In this document: positions 1 to 5,674 of the stretch, one piece after another | Numbering within the stretch: the stretch's first letter is position 1 | Layout of the letters: each line of letters begins with the position of its first letter | Origin: an uncultured Chthoniobacterales bacterium | GTDB taxonomy: Bacteria; Verrucomicrobiota; Verrucomicrobiia; Chthoniobacterales; CAKUMP01 | NCBI GenBank assembly: GCA_934667795.1 | Contig: CAKUMP010000161.1 | Location: 1-5,674 of the forward strand | Length of the DNA: 5,674 nt | Reading direction: 5' to 3' | Translations under genes and position numbers: made by a program | The notes under the pieces: generated by a model | Seen by the model: the letters and a program-made list of their open reading frames with translations, nothing else | Databases searched by the model: none | What the model was told of the DNA's origin: nothing

Positions 1-228
1 ATGCGCGAGACTTCGCAGAAAACCAGAGCCCAAAATGATTTCTGCATTTTCCAGTTTAAGTCGTTGCAACCCTTTACGAACTCCACGAACTAAAAGGAAT
101 TTTAGTAAAAAGTGCAGAATCACTGCGCATAACACCAATGCCCCTAAGTTTGTCCACCACGCGGCTTCAGACGCAATAGCGGCATCCACCCCTTTTTTGA
201 CATACCATTCTGTAACTGTCTGAAACAT
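1..228 (-). CDS. N-terminal fragment of a predicted membrane protein, possibly MscS-family (YbdG-like) channel; 3' end beyond window
   Basis: This frame is open from an ATG at 228 down to base 1 (76 codons) with no stop, so the gene runs off the left edge. An in-frame TAG lies four codons upstream of the ATG (238-240), which makes 228 the first possible ATG start; no convincing Shine-Dalgarno precedes it. The product begins MFQTVTEWYV, has a paired Trp at residues 24-25, then an uninterrupted hydrophobic stretch at about 28-47 (one internal His and one Lys), followed by a basic segment (R48, R51, K52, R56, K58). That is the pattern of a membrane helix with a positive cytoplasmic side. The His within the helix, the basic exit and the later GSGFLRSLAH stretch recall the first transmembrane region of the mechanosensitive channel YbdG, but this is memory-based and weak. 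The family's diagnostic pore helix would lie outside the window. It starts 141 bp after nrdA on the same strand, so co-transcription is possible but not shown. Confidence 0.6.
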   Translation of the reverse strand, partial: MFQTVTEWYVKKGVDAAIASEAAWWTNLGALVLCAVILHFLLKFLLVRGVRKGLQRLKLENAEIILGSGFLRSLAH

Positions 229-338
229 GCTGTTTAACTACACTCAAACACAGAAGAAAGCAAAGGCTTTGGAGTAATTAGAAAATAATACGTAAAATGC
301 CATGGACGCGGTAGCGCATAATATCCTACGGCACGTTG

Positions 339-356
339 GCCGACGGGGACGTCGGC
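339..356 (-). terminator. GC-rich hairpin just downstream of nrdA (possible terminator or mRNA 3' stabiliser)
   Basis: A perfect 7-bp inverted repeat, GCCGACG and CGTCGGC, encloses a 4-nt loop. It begins 13 nt past the nrdA TAA (370-372). Read on the nrdA strand the loop is TCCC; on the other strand it is GGGA, which fits the GNRA tetraloop pattern. No T-tract follows on either strand, so it is not a canonical intrinsic terminator. It could be a Rho-assisted stop or a 3' end-protecting structure. The base composition and position support a real structure; the role is inferred. Confidence 0.4.
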
Positions 357-369
357 GCTCCCAGGGACT

Positions 370-3300
370 TTACTGACAGGCTTCGCATTCTTCTCCGTTA
401 CGCATGGCTTCGATGCTACAAGCGAGTTTTTCTTCTTCGGTATAACCGCGGGCGACACCTTCGGATTGAAGGGGGTCCACGATTGCTTGTCCAGCAATAC
501 CACGTACTTCTTTTTTCACTTTTGCCGAGGCCATTTCAATTTTTGAGGCAGACAACGTGCGCAAGTAATAAGTCGTTTTCAATCCTTTATGCCAGGCCGC
601 ACGATACATGTGGCTGAGTATTTTCAAATTCGGCGATGCCAGAAAAAGGTTCACCGACTGCGACTGATCAATCCATTTCTGACGGCGCGCTGCTGCATCT
701 ACGATATAACGGTATTCAATACTGAAAACCGTCAGGTGCAACTGCTTCAGATCTTCCGGGATTTCTTCAATATTTTCCAGTTCGCCATCAAAATATTTCA
801 ACTGGTCAATCATATCGGGTCCCCAGAGTCCCAGACGTTTTAAGTCCCTGACCAGATTGCCATTCAGGACCAGGAAAGAACCGGACAAGTTATCTTTTAC
901 AAAAAGATTTTTGTAATTTGCCTCAATACAGGGGGTCGTCCCCATAATATTACTGATCGTTGCGGTTGGAGCAATTGCGATCACGTTGGAATTCCGCATC
1001 CCTTGCTTTCCGATTTTTTCCCGTAAAGGCGCCCAATCCATGCGTCCACCACGCGGGACATCAATTTTTACTCCGCGTTCCTGTTCCAACAGGTCCACGG
1101 TATCCTGTGGGAGCAATCCACGATCCCATTTGGAGCCTTTATAAGAACTATAGGTTCCACGCTCTTTCGCAAGATCACTGGAAGCTTCGTATGCAAAATA
1201 AGCAATGGCTTCCATGAATTCATCATTAAATTCCACGGCTTCCTGCGATGCGAAAGACAGGCGCCGTTTATACAGCGCATTCTGCAAGCCCATCACCCCT
1301 AAGCCAATCGGACGATGCTTCGTGTTAGAGTTGCGGGCAGATTCCGTCGGATAAAAATTGATATCGATCACGTTATCCAATGCGCGGATCGCCACCTGCA
1401 CCGTCTCACGAAGTTTTTCCAAATCGAGCTGTCCATTATCATCGATATGGGAATCCAGAACGACAGAACCGAGGTTACAAACGGCAGTTTCATCCGCACT
1501 CGTATTCAACGTAATTTCCGTACATAAATTGGAGCTATGGATCACTCCCACATGATCCTGTGGGCTTCGAACGTTGCAAGGATCCTTAAAAGTAATCCAG
1601 GGATGTCCGGTCTCAAACAGAACCTTTAACATTTCTTTCCAGAGATCAATTGCTGGAATTTTGTTCCCGAAAATACGCCCTTCCGCCGCCTGGCGTTCGT
1701 ACTCAATATATTTTTTCTCAAATTCCTGCCCGTAACATTCATGTAAATCGGGCACTTCATTTGAACGAAACAGCGTCCAGTCTTCACGCGCTTCCATCCG
1801 TTTCATGAACAAATCCGGAATCCAGTTCGCGGTATTCATATCATGTGTCCGCCGACGCTCGTCGCCGACATTTACGCGCAAATGTAAAAAGTCCAGAATG
1901 TCGTTATGCCAGGTTTCCAGATAAGCACATCCGGATCCGCGACGCTTTCCTCCCTGGTTTACTGCGACTAACTGATCATTATGCAGTTTTAAAAATGGAA
2001 TAACGCCCTGGCTTTCTCCATTTGTTCCCTGAATATAACTGCCTGTCCCGCGCACCTGTGTCCATGACCCCCCTAAACCACCTGCCCACTTGGATAAATA
2101 GGCATTGTCCGCGATTCCGCGCTGCATGATCGACTCAATACTGTCATCCACTTTATACAAATAACAGGAAGACAGCTGATTGTGCAGCGTCCCACTGTTA
2201 AAGAGCGTTGGAGTCGAAGAACAAAAACGACGGCTCTTGTATAAGTTATACAACTTTAACACCCACTCTTCCCGGTCTCCCTGCTCGCCCACAAAAAGCC
2301 CCATCGCAACACGCATCCAGAAAAATTGTGGTGCTTCCAGTCGCACACGTTCTTTTCCTGTCTTATCGACAATCAAGTAACGATCATATAATGTCTGCAC
2401 CCCAAGGTAGTCAAAATCCAGATCCGCGGAGGGATCCAGCGCGTCCGCCAATTTATCCAGATCATACGATAACAGTTTTTCCGAAAGCCGTTTAATTTCG
2501 ACCCCACGTCCAATATATTTACGAAATGCCCGACGATGAAAATCTTTCAGTGTCTCCATCCCATCCGTCAGGATATTCCATCCCAGCACTTCTTCATAAA
2601 TATAGGAAAGCAGAATACGTCCGGCAAATTTTGCAAAATCGGCATCCCGTTCCAGCAGTGATCTCGCATTCAGAATAATCGTTGTTCGTAAAACCGACTC
2701 CTCCACTTCTGTCGAGAGGGATCGTCGCAATTCCATTTCAATTTCATGAAACGGCATGCACAGTTCCAGCCCGATTGCGGCAAATTGTATCCGTTTTTTT
2801 AATTCCAGCCCATCCCAGAAAACCGACTGCCCGTCTGCCGTCCGCACCACAATCATGGAATCCTGGCGCGTATCTGTCGCAGCCGCTTCTGTTACCTGTG
2901 CCCGCAGAACGCTACGATGCGCACGGTAAAGAATATATGCTTCCGCTGCCTTAAAATGCCCCTGGCGCATCAATTCTTCCTGCACCATATCCTGCACATC
3001 TTCAATATGCACAAACGCCTGCTCAGACGCCAACAGCCGCGCTGTCACTTTCTGAGAAACTTCCAGTGCCGGGGTCGAATCCATTTTCAGTGATAAAAAT
3101 GCTTTGCGTACCGCGGCTTCAATTTTATCCGCATTCCATGGAACCACTTTCCCATTTCGTCGAATCAATCGTAGCCCTGCAGCCTGTTTAGTACCGGCGC
3201 CCGCGTCTCCTCCTTTATGGATTCCGCTTTCCACCGAATGTCGAAACACCAGACTCTTCGCAACATCATAAGCATCGGTTTCAATCAATGCCCGTTCAAT

Positions 3301-3657
3301 CATCAAGTACAAATCATTTTGCGAAAGCCGAAGAGGTTTATCTTCCTCCCCAATCGAACTCAATTGCTCCGCGACCACCGCCGCAGCACGCGCAACCAGT
3401 GCCCGGTTTTTATCCGTGAAAATTTCATTCTCCTCGCGAGACAACATCAAATCTGTAAGCGCACTGCCGATCGTCTCGGCAATTTCCTCCAGATCCACGA
3501 GTTTTTCATCTTCGCCTCGCAGTACCGTGACACCACGGCCATCCCATTCCTGGCTATTCACGACGTTGCGCCATGCAAAACCTGGCTTTTGATCCTGTGG
3601 CAATCCTGCCATTCGTTTCAATGCAAGGTCTTCCTCAAAATTAATCCGTTGAAACAT
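370..3657 (-). CDS. nrdA: Ribonucleoside-diphosphate reductase, class I large (alpha) subunit with three N-terminal ATP-cone regions
   Basis: Catalytic subunit of class I RNR, reducing NDPs to dNDPs in the cytoplasm with a radical delivered by NrdB. The 1095 residues are far longer than the E. coli protein because of the N-terminus. Residues ~35-142 look like a degenerate ATP cone, ~162-252 are a good cone (LIRRNGKVVPWNADKI start), and ~266-359 match the E. coli N-terminal cone region. The catalytic barrel follows. By alignment from memory, C498 (SSCYL) and C727 (AVCNLG) are the substrate-reducing pair, N710/C712/E714 (SNLCTE) form the active site with the thiyl Cys, and Y1030/Y1031 (KTTYYLRT) relay the radical. 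C1091/C1094 (CEACQ end) are the redox-shuttle cysteines. All key residues are present. The ATG at 3657 has a TAA immediately upstream in frame, making it the first start, but no clear Shine-Dalgarno. It lies 144 bp after nrdB on the same strand, probably in one operon. Confidence 0.97.
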   Translation of the reverse strand: MFQRINFEEDLALKRMAGLPQDQKPGFAWRNVVNSQEWDGRGVTVLRGEDEKLVDLEEIAETIGSALTDLMLSREENEIFTDKNRALVARAAAVVAEQLSSIGEEDKPLRLSQNDLYLMIERALIETDAYDVAKSLVFRHSVESGIHKGGDAGAGTKQAAGLRLIRRNGKVVPWNADKIEAAVRKAFLSLKMDSTPALEVSQKVTARLLASEQAFVHIEDVQDMVQEELMRQGHFKAAEAYILYRAHRSVLRAQVTEAAATDTRQDSMIVVRTADGQSVFWDGLELKKRIQFAAIGLELCMPFHEIEMELRRSLSTEVEESVLRTTIILNARSLLERDADFAKFAGRILLSYIYEEVLGWNILTDGMETLKDFHRRAFRKYIGRGVEIKRLSEKLLSYDLDKLADALDPSADLDFDYLGVQTLYDRYLIVDKTGKERVRLEAPQFFWMRVAMGLFVGEQGDREEWVLKLYNLYKSRRFCSSTPTLFNSGTLHNQLSSCYLYKVDDSIESIMQRGIADNAYLSKWAGGLGGSWTQVRGTGSYIQGTNGESQGVIPFLKLHNDQLVAVNQGGKRRGSGCAYLETWHNDILDFLHLRVNVGDERRRTHDMNTANWIPDLFMKRMEAREDWTLFRSNEVPDLHECYGQEFEKKYIEYERQAAEGRIFGNKIPAIDLWKEMLKVLFETGHPWITFKDPCNVRSPQDHVGVIHSSNLCTEITLNTSADETAVCNLGSVVLDSHIDDNGQLDLEKLRETVQVAIRALDNVIDINFYPTESARNSNTKHRPIGLGVMGLQNALYKRRLSFASQEAVEFNDEFMEAIAYFAYEASSDLAKERGTYSSYKGSKWDRGLLPQDTVDLLEQERGVKIDVPRGGRMDWAPLREKIGKQGMRNSNVIAIAPTATISNIMGTTPCIEANYKNLFVKDNLSGSFLVLNGNLVRDLKRLGLWGPDMIDQLKYFDGELENIEEIPEDLKQLHLTVFSIEYRYIVDAAARRQKWIDQSQSVNLFLASPNLKILSHMYRAAWHKGLKTTYYLRTLSASKIEMASAKVKKEVRGIAGQAIVDPLQSEGVARGYTEEEKLACSIEAMRNGEECEACQ

Positions 3658-3801
3658 GATTGTATTGTTCTGTTAGGGGTTTTCTTTGATTCTTCTTAAA
3701 CTTGTATGATCTCTCCACCCGGAGAAACCCACTCGGCAACGATCCCTCATCACCGAGCAATTTTTCGTTATTTAAATTAAATTCTAAAAAATGCCGTAAA
3801 A
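3658..3801 (-). other. nrdB-nrdA intergenic spacer with a small hairpin
   Basis: A 144-bp gap separates the nrdB stop from the nrdA ATG. At 3710-3727 the minus strand reads TTTCTCC, loop GGGT, GGAGAGA: a 7-bp stem with one T-G pair. No T-run follows, so it is not an evident terminator. A second, looser repeat (CTCGG 3732-3736, CCGAG 3753-3757, 16-nt loop) is followed by TTTTT on the plus strand, where there is no gene to terminate. I see no convincing promoter, NrdR box or small ORF here. The hairpin may process or stabilise the operon mRNA and so set different amounts of the two subunits; this is inference. Confidence 0.3.
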
Positions 3802-4893
3802 TTACAATTCGTCGTCGCTCACTTCTCCCAAAGCAGACTTCTTCTGGTATTCTGTAACTTTTCCTTCAAAGAAATTCTGTTCTTTCTTGACGTCCATGAC
3901 TTCTGCCAGCCATGGAAACGGATTGGTAATCGGAGGATTCAATGGCTTAAGCCCTACACCTTCCAGACGGCGATCCCCAATATAGTCAATGTACAATTCA
4001 AATTCTTCACTATTCATCCCCACCGCACTCACCGGCAGACAATCCCGGATAAAGGCTTTCTCCAGACGAATCCCTTCCTTCATCAAATCTCTCAACTCTT
4101 CCCGGAAGGCTTCCGTCCAGATATCCGGGTTCTCATCAATCAAATCCATTAACAAATTCCGAAATACTTCAATGTGATTCGATTCATCCCGCAACGTGTA
4201 TCGGAACATTTGCCCAATTCCCGGGAATTTATTCTGACGCGCTAACGAAAGGATCATTCCAAACAGCCCGTAAAACTGCGTCCCCTCCATACACTGTCCA
4301 AACAGAAAAATATTCTTGGCCAGCGCCTGCTTGTTTTCCGTCACCGTCAAATCAATATCCCGTCGCAATGCACGCGAATTATTGACCACAAATGCATTTT
4401 TCTCCTTAATCGTCTCCACACTCTCAAACATCGCTTCACATTCGTGCGGATTTAATCCCAGGGAGCTAATCATGTACACCAGACTGTCCGCATGAATGTT
4501 TTCCTCGTGCGCATGACGCCCCAAAACCAGCTTCAATTCCGGTGCCGTCACCAAAGAACGCACCACATGCAGAATGTTATCCCCCACAATCCCTTCCGCC
4601 GCGGAAAAATAGCCAATCCCCATTTTAATAATCCAGCGCTCCACGTCCGAAATCGCTTCCTTATCCCGCCACTGCTCACAATCCTTCTGCATCTGAATAT
4701 CTTCAGGCTCCCAGTGGTTCGCCTTCATCTTCTTATACAAATCATACGCCCACTGATACTTTAATGGCAGAATGTTAAAATACATCGTGTCCCGCCCGTT
4801 GATCACTCGTTTCGCCGCAAAAGCTTCTTCCGCTTTCGCCTTGTCTAATTCAAAGGTCCGAGTCCCTAAAGTAATTGTTATTGTCGATTTCAT
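3802..4893 (-). CDS. nrdB: Ribonucleoside-diphosphate reductase small (beta/R2) subunit, class Ic-like, with Leu at the radical-Tyr position
   Basis: The radical-generating subunit, a ferritin-like four-helix protein with a dinuclear metal site that pairs with NrdA. I prefer the ATG at 4893 (363 residues) because AGGGGTG lies just upstream; the frame also extends to a TTG at 4932 (376 residues) with no ribosome site. In 363-residue numbering the metal ligands are E100, E131, H134, E203, E237 and H240, with the same ordering and almost the same spacing as C. trachomatis R2 as I recall it. The first ligand is Glu, as in class Ic, not Asp as in E. coli. The position four residues after H134 is L138 (codon CTG at 4480-4482), where class Ia has the radical Tyr and Chlamydia has Phe. 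W61, Y232 and Y349 match the chlamydial W51, Y222 and Y338 used in electron transfer. The acidic tail SDDEL ends the protein and should dock on NrdA. A Mn/Fe cofactor is inferred from the family, not visible directly. It is the first gene of nrdB-nrdA, with NrdR-like boxes upstream. Confidence 0.96.
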   Translation of the reverse strand: MKSTITITLGTRTFELDKAKAEEAFAAKRVINGRDTMYFNILPLKYQWAYDLYKKMKANHWEPEDIQMQKDCEQWRDKEAISDVERWIIKMGIGYFSAAEGIVGDNILHVVRSLVTAPELKLVLGRHAHEENIHADSLVYMISSLGLNPHECEAMFESVETIKEKNAFVVNNSRALRRDIDLTVTENKQALAKNIFLFGQCMEGTQFYGLFGMILSLARQNKFPGIGQMFRYTLRDESNHIEVFRNLLMDLIDENPDIWTEAFREELRDLMKEGIRLEKAFIRDCLPVSAVGMNSEEFELYIDYIGDRRLEGVGLKPLNPPITNPFPWLAEVMDVKKEQNFFEGKVTEYQKKSALGEVSDDEL

Positions 4894-4905
4894 GCCACCC
4901 CTATT
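4886..4905 (-). promoter_or_regulatory. Shine-Dalgarno deciding the nrdB start
   Basis: On the minus strand AATAGGGGTGGC immediately precedes ATG AAA. AGGGGTG resembles the ideal GGAGGTG with one G in place of A, which can still pair as G-U with the anti-Shine-Dalgarno. The upstream TTG at 4932 has only AT-rich sequence before it. The residues encoded between the TTG and the ATG (TTG-ACA-AAA-TGG...) have no counterpart I recognise in R2 proteins. This supports the 363-residue form. Confidence 0.6.
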
Positions 4906-4950
4906 GAACAAATTCACCAGCCATTTTGTCAAACAACTTATTCAAAATTT

Positions 4951-4966
4951 CCACTTCATATAGTAT
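4951..4966 (-). promoter_or_regulatory. NrdR box 2 (proximal to nrdB, weaker)
   Basis: The minus strand reads ATACTATATGAAGTGG, about 12 of 16 matches to the NrdR consensus acaCwAtATaTwGtgt as I recall it; the C4 and G13 anchor positions are kept. It starts exactly 31 bp from box 1, leaving a 15-bp gap, the usual spacing for twin NrdR boxes on one face of the helix. NrdR is an ATP/dATP-responsive repressor of RNR operons. No nrdR gene is in the window. Confidence 0.65.
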
Positions 4967-4981
4967 ATGACGTTTTACGAA

Positions 4982-4997
4982 ACACTATATATTGTAT
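4982..4997 (-). promoter_or_regulatory. NrdR box 1 (distal, strong)
   Basis: The minus strand reads ATACAATATATAGTGT, 15 of 16 matches to the palindromic NrdR consensus acaCwAtATaTwGtgt; the single mismatch is at position 2. It overlaps the proposed nrdB -10 element at 4993-4998, so NrdR binding would block RNA polymerase directly. The paired site at 4951-4966 strengthens the call. Repression of nrdBA when dNTPs are plentiful is the expected effect, by family knowledge. Confidence 0.85.
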
Positions 4998-5021
4998 AGC
5001 GCACTATCCTCCTCCAATCAA
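4993..5021 (-). promoter_or_regulatory. Candidate sigma-70-type promoter for nrdBA
   Basis: On the minus strand a -35 element TTGATT (5021-5016, four of six matches to TTGACA) is followed after 17 bp by TATACA (4998-4993, four of six matches to TATAAT). TACAAT, two bases further on, is an alternative -10 with five matches but 19-bp spacing. Transcription would start near 4986, giving a leader of about 90 nt before the preferred nrdB ATG that contains box 2. Overlap with NrdR box 1 supports the assignment; no transcript data are available. Confidence 0.5.
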
Positions 5022-5066
5022 CATCCCTGATTGTCAATGTTGTTGAAGGGTTCTTATTCCTTCAAC
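5015..5066. repeat. Nested inverted repeats in the divergent control region
   Basis: Three perfect inverted repeats crowd into 52 bp. CAATCA (5015-5020) pairs with TGATTG (5028-5033). CAACAT (5019-5024) pairs with ATGTTG (5037-5042). GTTGAAGG (5042-5049) pairs with CCTTCAAC (5059-5066) across a 9-nt loop. They share bases and so are partly exclusive. None is followed by a T-run on either strand, so terminators are unlikely. They sit at and beyond the nrdB -35 region, where a second regulator could bind, or they could form alternative RNA structures in a dcd leader if transcription starts further left. Confidence 0.45.
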
Positions 5067-5207
5067 GACAAGCATCTGTGAAAGATCAATAAAAAAATTT
5101 CTAAAAAATCAAAAAACAAGACCCTACCATGTGTTGTAGTAAGAATTTCTGAGCAAAAGCCCCCGCGCACGCCCAAAGTAAATTTTTTCTTGACGGAGAG
5201 GATGAAG

Positions 5208-5261
5208 ATGGGACGATCGTCCGACTTATTTTTTTACACATTAGCAAAGGTTTACAGATGA
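5208..5261 (+). CDS. Possible 17-residue leader ORF overlapping the dcd start
   Basis: An ATG at 5208 is preceded by GGAGAGG with 6 nt spacing, a good ribosome site, and opens a frame encoding MGRSSDLFFYTLAKVYR. Its TGA (5259-5261) overlaps the dcd ATG (5258-5260) as ATGA, the usual arrangement for translational coupling. An alternative ATG two codons upstream (5202) is too close to the ribosome site. I recognise no family. The ORF is so short that chance is a serious alternative, and dcd has its own AAAGG site inside it. Confidence 0.3.
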   Translation: MGRSSDLFFYTLAKVYR

Positions 5262-5674
5262 TATTAAACGATACGGAGATAGCCAGTTACGCGCGTAAGG
5301 GAATGATTCGCCCCTTTGTTTCGAAACATATTTCTGTTTTGAAAGAGAAAAAGGTTCTTTCTTACGGACTTTCCAGTTTTGGTTATGATCTGCGGCTCTC
5401 CCCGAAAGAATTCAAGATTTTCCGTCATGTCCCGGGGACAGTGGTGGATCCCAAGCAATTTAATGCGGGGAATTTAGAAGATGCGAAGCTTCAGAAAGAT
5501 TCATCTGGGCAATATTTCATCCTTCCGGCGAGAAGTTACGGATTGGGCGTGGCGGTCGAACAACTCAACCTCCCGGATAATGTGTCCGCGATCTGTGTCG
5601 GCAAAAGCACGTATGCCCGTTGCGGGATTATTGCCAATGTCACGCCGGCTGAAGCGGGTTGGTCCGGGCACCTG
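5258..5674 (+). CDS. dcd: dCTP deaminase, N-terminal 139 residues; 3' end beyond window
   Basis: Converts dCTP to dUTP and ammonia in the cytoplasm; dUTPase then yields dUMP for thymidylate synthesis. The visible part has the family's blocks in order: GMIRPF near residues 15-20, SYGLSSFGYDLRL at 35-47, VVDP at 62-65, LPARSYGLGVAVE at 89-101, then CVGKSTYARCGIIANVTP at 113-130 and AEAGWSGHL at 131-139. S117 and R121 lie in the SxxAR phosphate-binding motif, and E132 is the expected catalytic Glu. Family proteins are about 190 residues, so roughly a quarter is missing. The start is ATG 5258, the first start codon in a frame open from about 5053, with AAAGG (5246-5250) seven bases upstream. The block wording resembles chlamydial Dcd. 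It is divergent from nrdBA, so both units may share the control region. A bifunctional dCTP deaminase/dUTPase is not excluded. Confidence 0.95.
   Translation, partial: MILNDTEIASYARKGMIRPFVSKHISVLKEKKVLSYGLSSFGYDLRLSPKEFKIFRHVPGTVVDPKQFNAGNLEDAKLQKDSSGQYFILPARSYGLGVAVEQLNLPDNVSAICVGKSTYARCGIIANVTPAEAGWSGHL

Larger units (their letters stand above)
4894..5257. other. Divergent nrdB/dcd intergenic control region
   Basis: This 364-bp gap is AT-rich near both ends. From the nrdB side it holds the nrdB ribosome site, two NrdR-like boxes, a candidate promoter and the inverted-repeat cluster. The stretch 5087-5116 is strongly A-rich on the plus strand. 5160-5176 is a C-rich patch that forms no obvious stem. 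A TTGACG at 5190-5195 resembles a -35 element for dcd, but no good -10 follows at normal spacing. A short leader ORF may occupy 5208-5261. I found no tRNA or recognisable riboswitch. Confidence 0.6.

Noticed and set aside
35..223. 62-codon plus-strand ORF at the left edge
   Set aside because: It is antisense to the membrane-protein frame 1-228, which has a clear hydrophobic helix and better start context.
3217..3699. 160-codon plus-strand ORF
   Set aside because: It is antisense to the start of nrdA, whose frame is conserved and well matched to a known family. The antisense product has no recognisable features.
3732..3765. Plus-strand terminator (CTCGG...CCGAG then TTTTT)
   Set aside because: The stem is only 5 bp with a 16-nt loop, and no plus-strand gene ends there.
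4894..4932. TTG start at 4932 adding 13 residues to nrdB
   Set aside because: No ribosome site precedes it and the extra residues have no counterpart I know in R2 proteins, while the ATG at 4893 has AGGGGTG at good distance.
4909..4932. Perfect -35 hexamer TTGACA on the minus strand (4932-4927) with TTCAAT 18 bp on
   Set aside because: Transcription would start at or after the nrdB ribosome site, leaving no usable leader. The upstream pair overlapping the NrdR box fits better.
5032..5037. TTGACA on the minus strand as nrdB -35
   Set aside because: At 17 bp spacing the -10 position falls in GAGGAG, which is not a -10 element.
5190..5218. TTGACG as -35 of a dcd promoter
   Set aside because: No sequence resembling TATAAT lies 16-18 bp downstream, so I do not call a promoter there.
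5264..5458. 64-codon minus-strand ORF
   Set aside because: It lies wholly inside dcd on the opposite strand and has no support of its own.

Overview
The window is a small deoxyribonucleotide-supply cluster from a bacterium. It holds a divergently arranged pair of transcription units: nrdB then nrdA on the minus strand (class I ribonucleotide reductase, RNR), and the 5' part of dcd (dCTP deaminase) on the plus strand. By my memory of the family, the small subunit resembles the chlamydial class Ic R2 protein most closely, in its Glu first metal ligand, Glu/His spacing, C-terminal RRLE..GLKP, NPFPW and VTEYQ blocks. The large subunit carries several N-terminal ATP-cone domains, as chlamydial NrdA does. 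This suggests a member of the PVC group (Chlamydiae, Verrucomicrobia, Lentisphaerae or relatives), but the RNR may have been transferred, and no rRNA or other marker in the window can settle the taxonomy.

Layout, left to right. 1-228 (minus) is the N-terminal 76 codons of a membrane protein cut by the window edge, possibly an MscS-family channel like YbdG. 229-369 is a spacer with a GC-rich hairpin just after nrdA. 370-3657 (minus) is nrdA, 1095 residues. 3658-3801 is a 144-bp spacer with a small hairpin. 3802-4893 (minus) is nrdB, 363 residues from a preferred ATG. 4894-5257 is the divergent control region. It has two NrdR-box-like palindromes 31 bp apart, the first overlapping a plausible -10 element, then a cluster of inverted repeats and possibly a 17-codon leader ORF that overlaps the dcd start by ATGA. 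5258-5674 (plus) is the first 139 codons of dcd.

How the genes work together: NrdA/NrdB reduce ribonucleoside diphosphates to deoxyribonucleotides. Dcd deaminates dCTP to dUTP, feeding dUMP to thymidylate synthase. The ATP cones would sense the ATP/dATP balance allosterically, and NrdR would act on transcription.

The most notable observations are: the radical-site residue of NrdB is Leu, neither the Tyr of class Ia nor the Phe of Chlamydia, while all six metal ligands and the radical-transfer residues are kept; NrdA has three tandem ATP-cone regions, the outermost degenerate; the gene order is nrdB-nrdA; and the control region has twin NrdR boxes at three-helical-turn spacing. I see no mobile element, CRISPR array, tRNA or rRNA.
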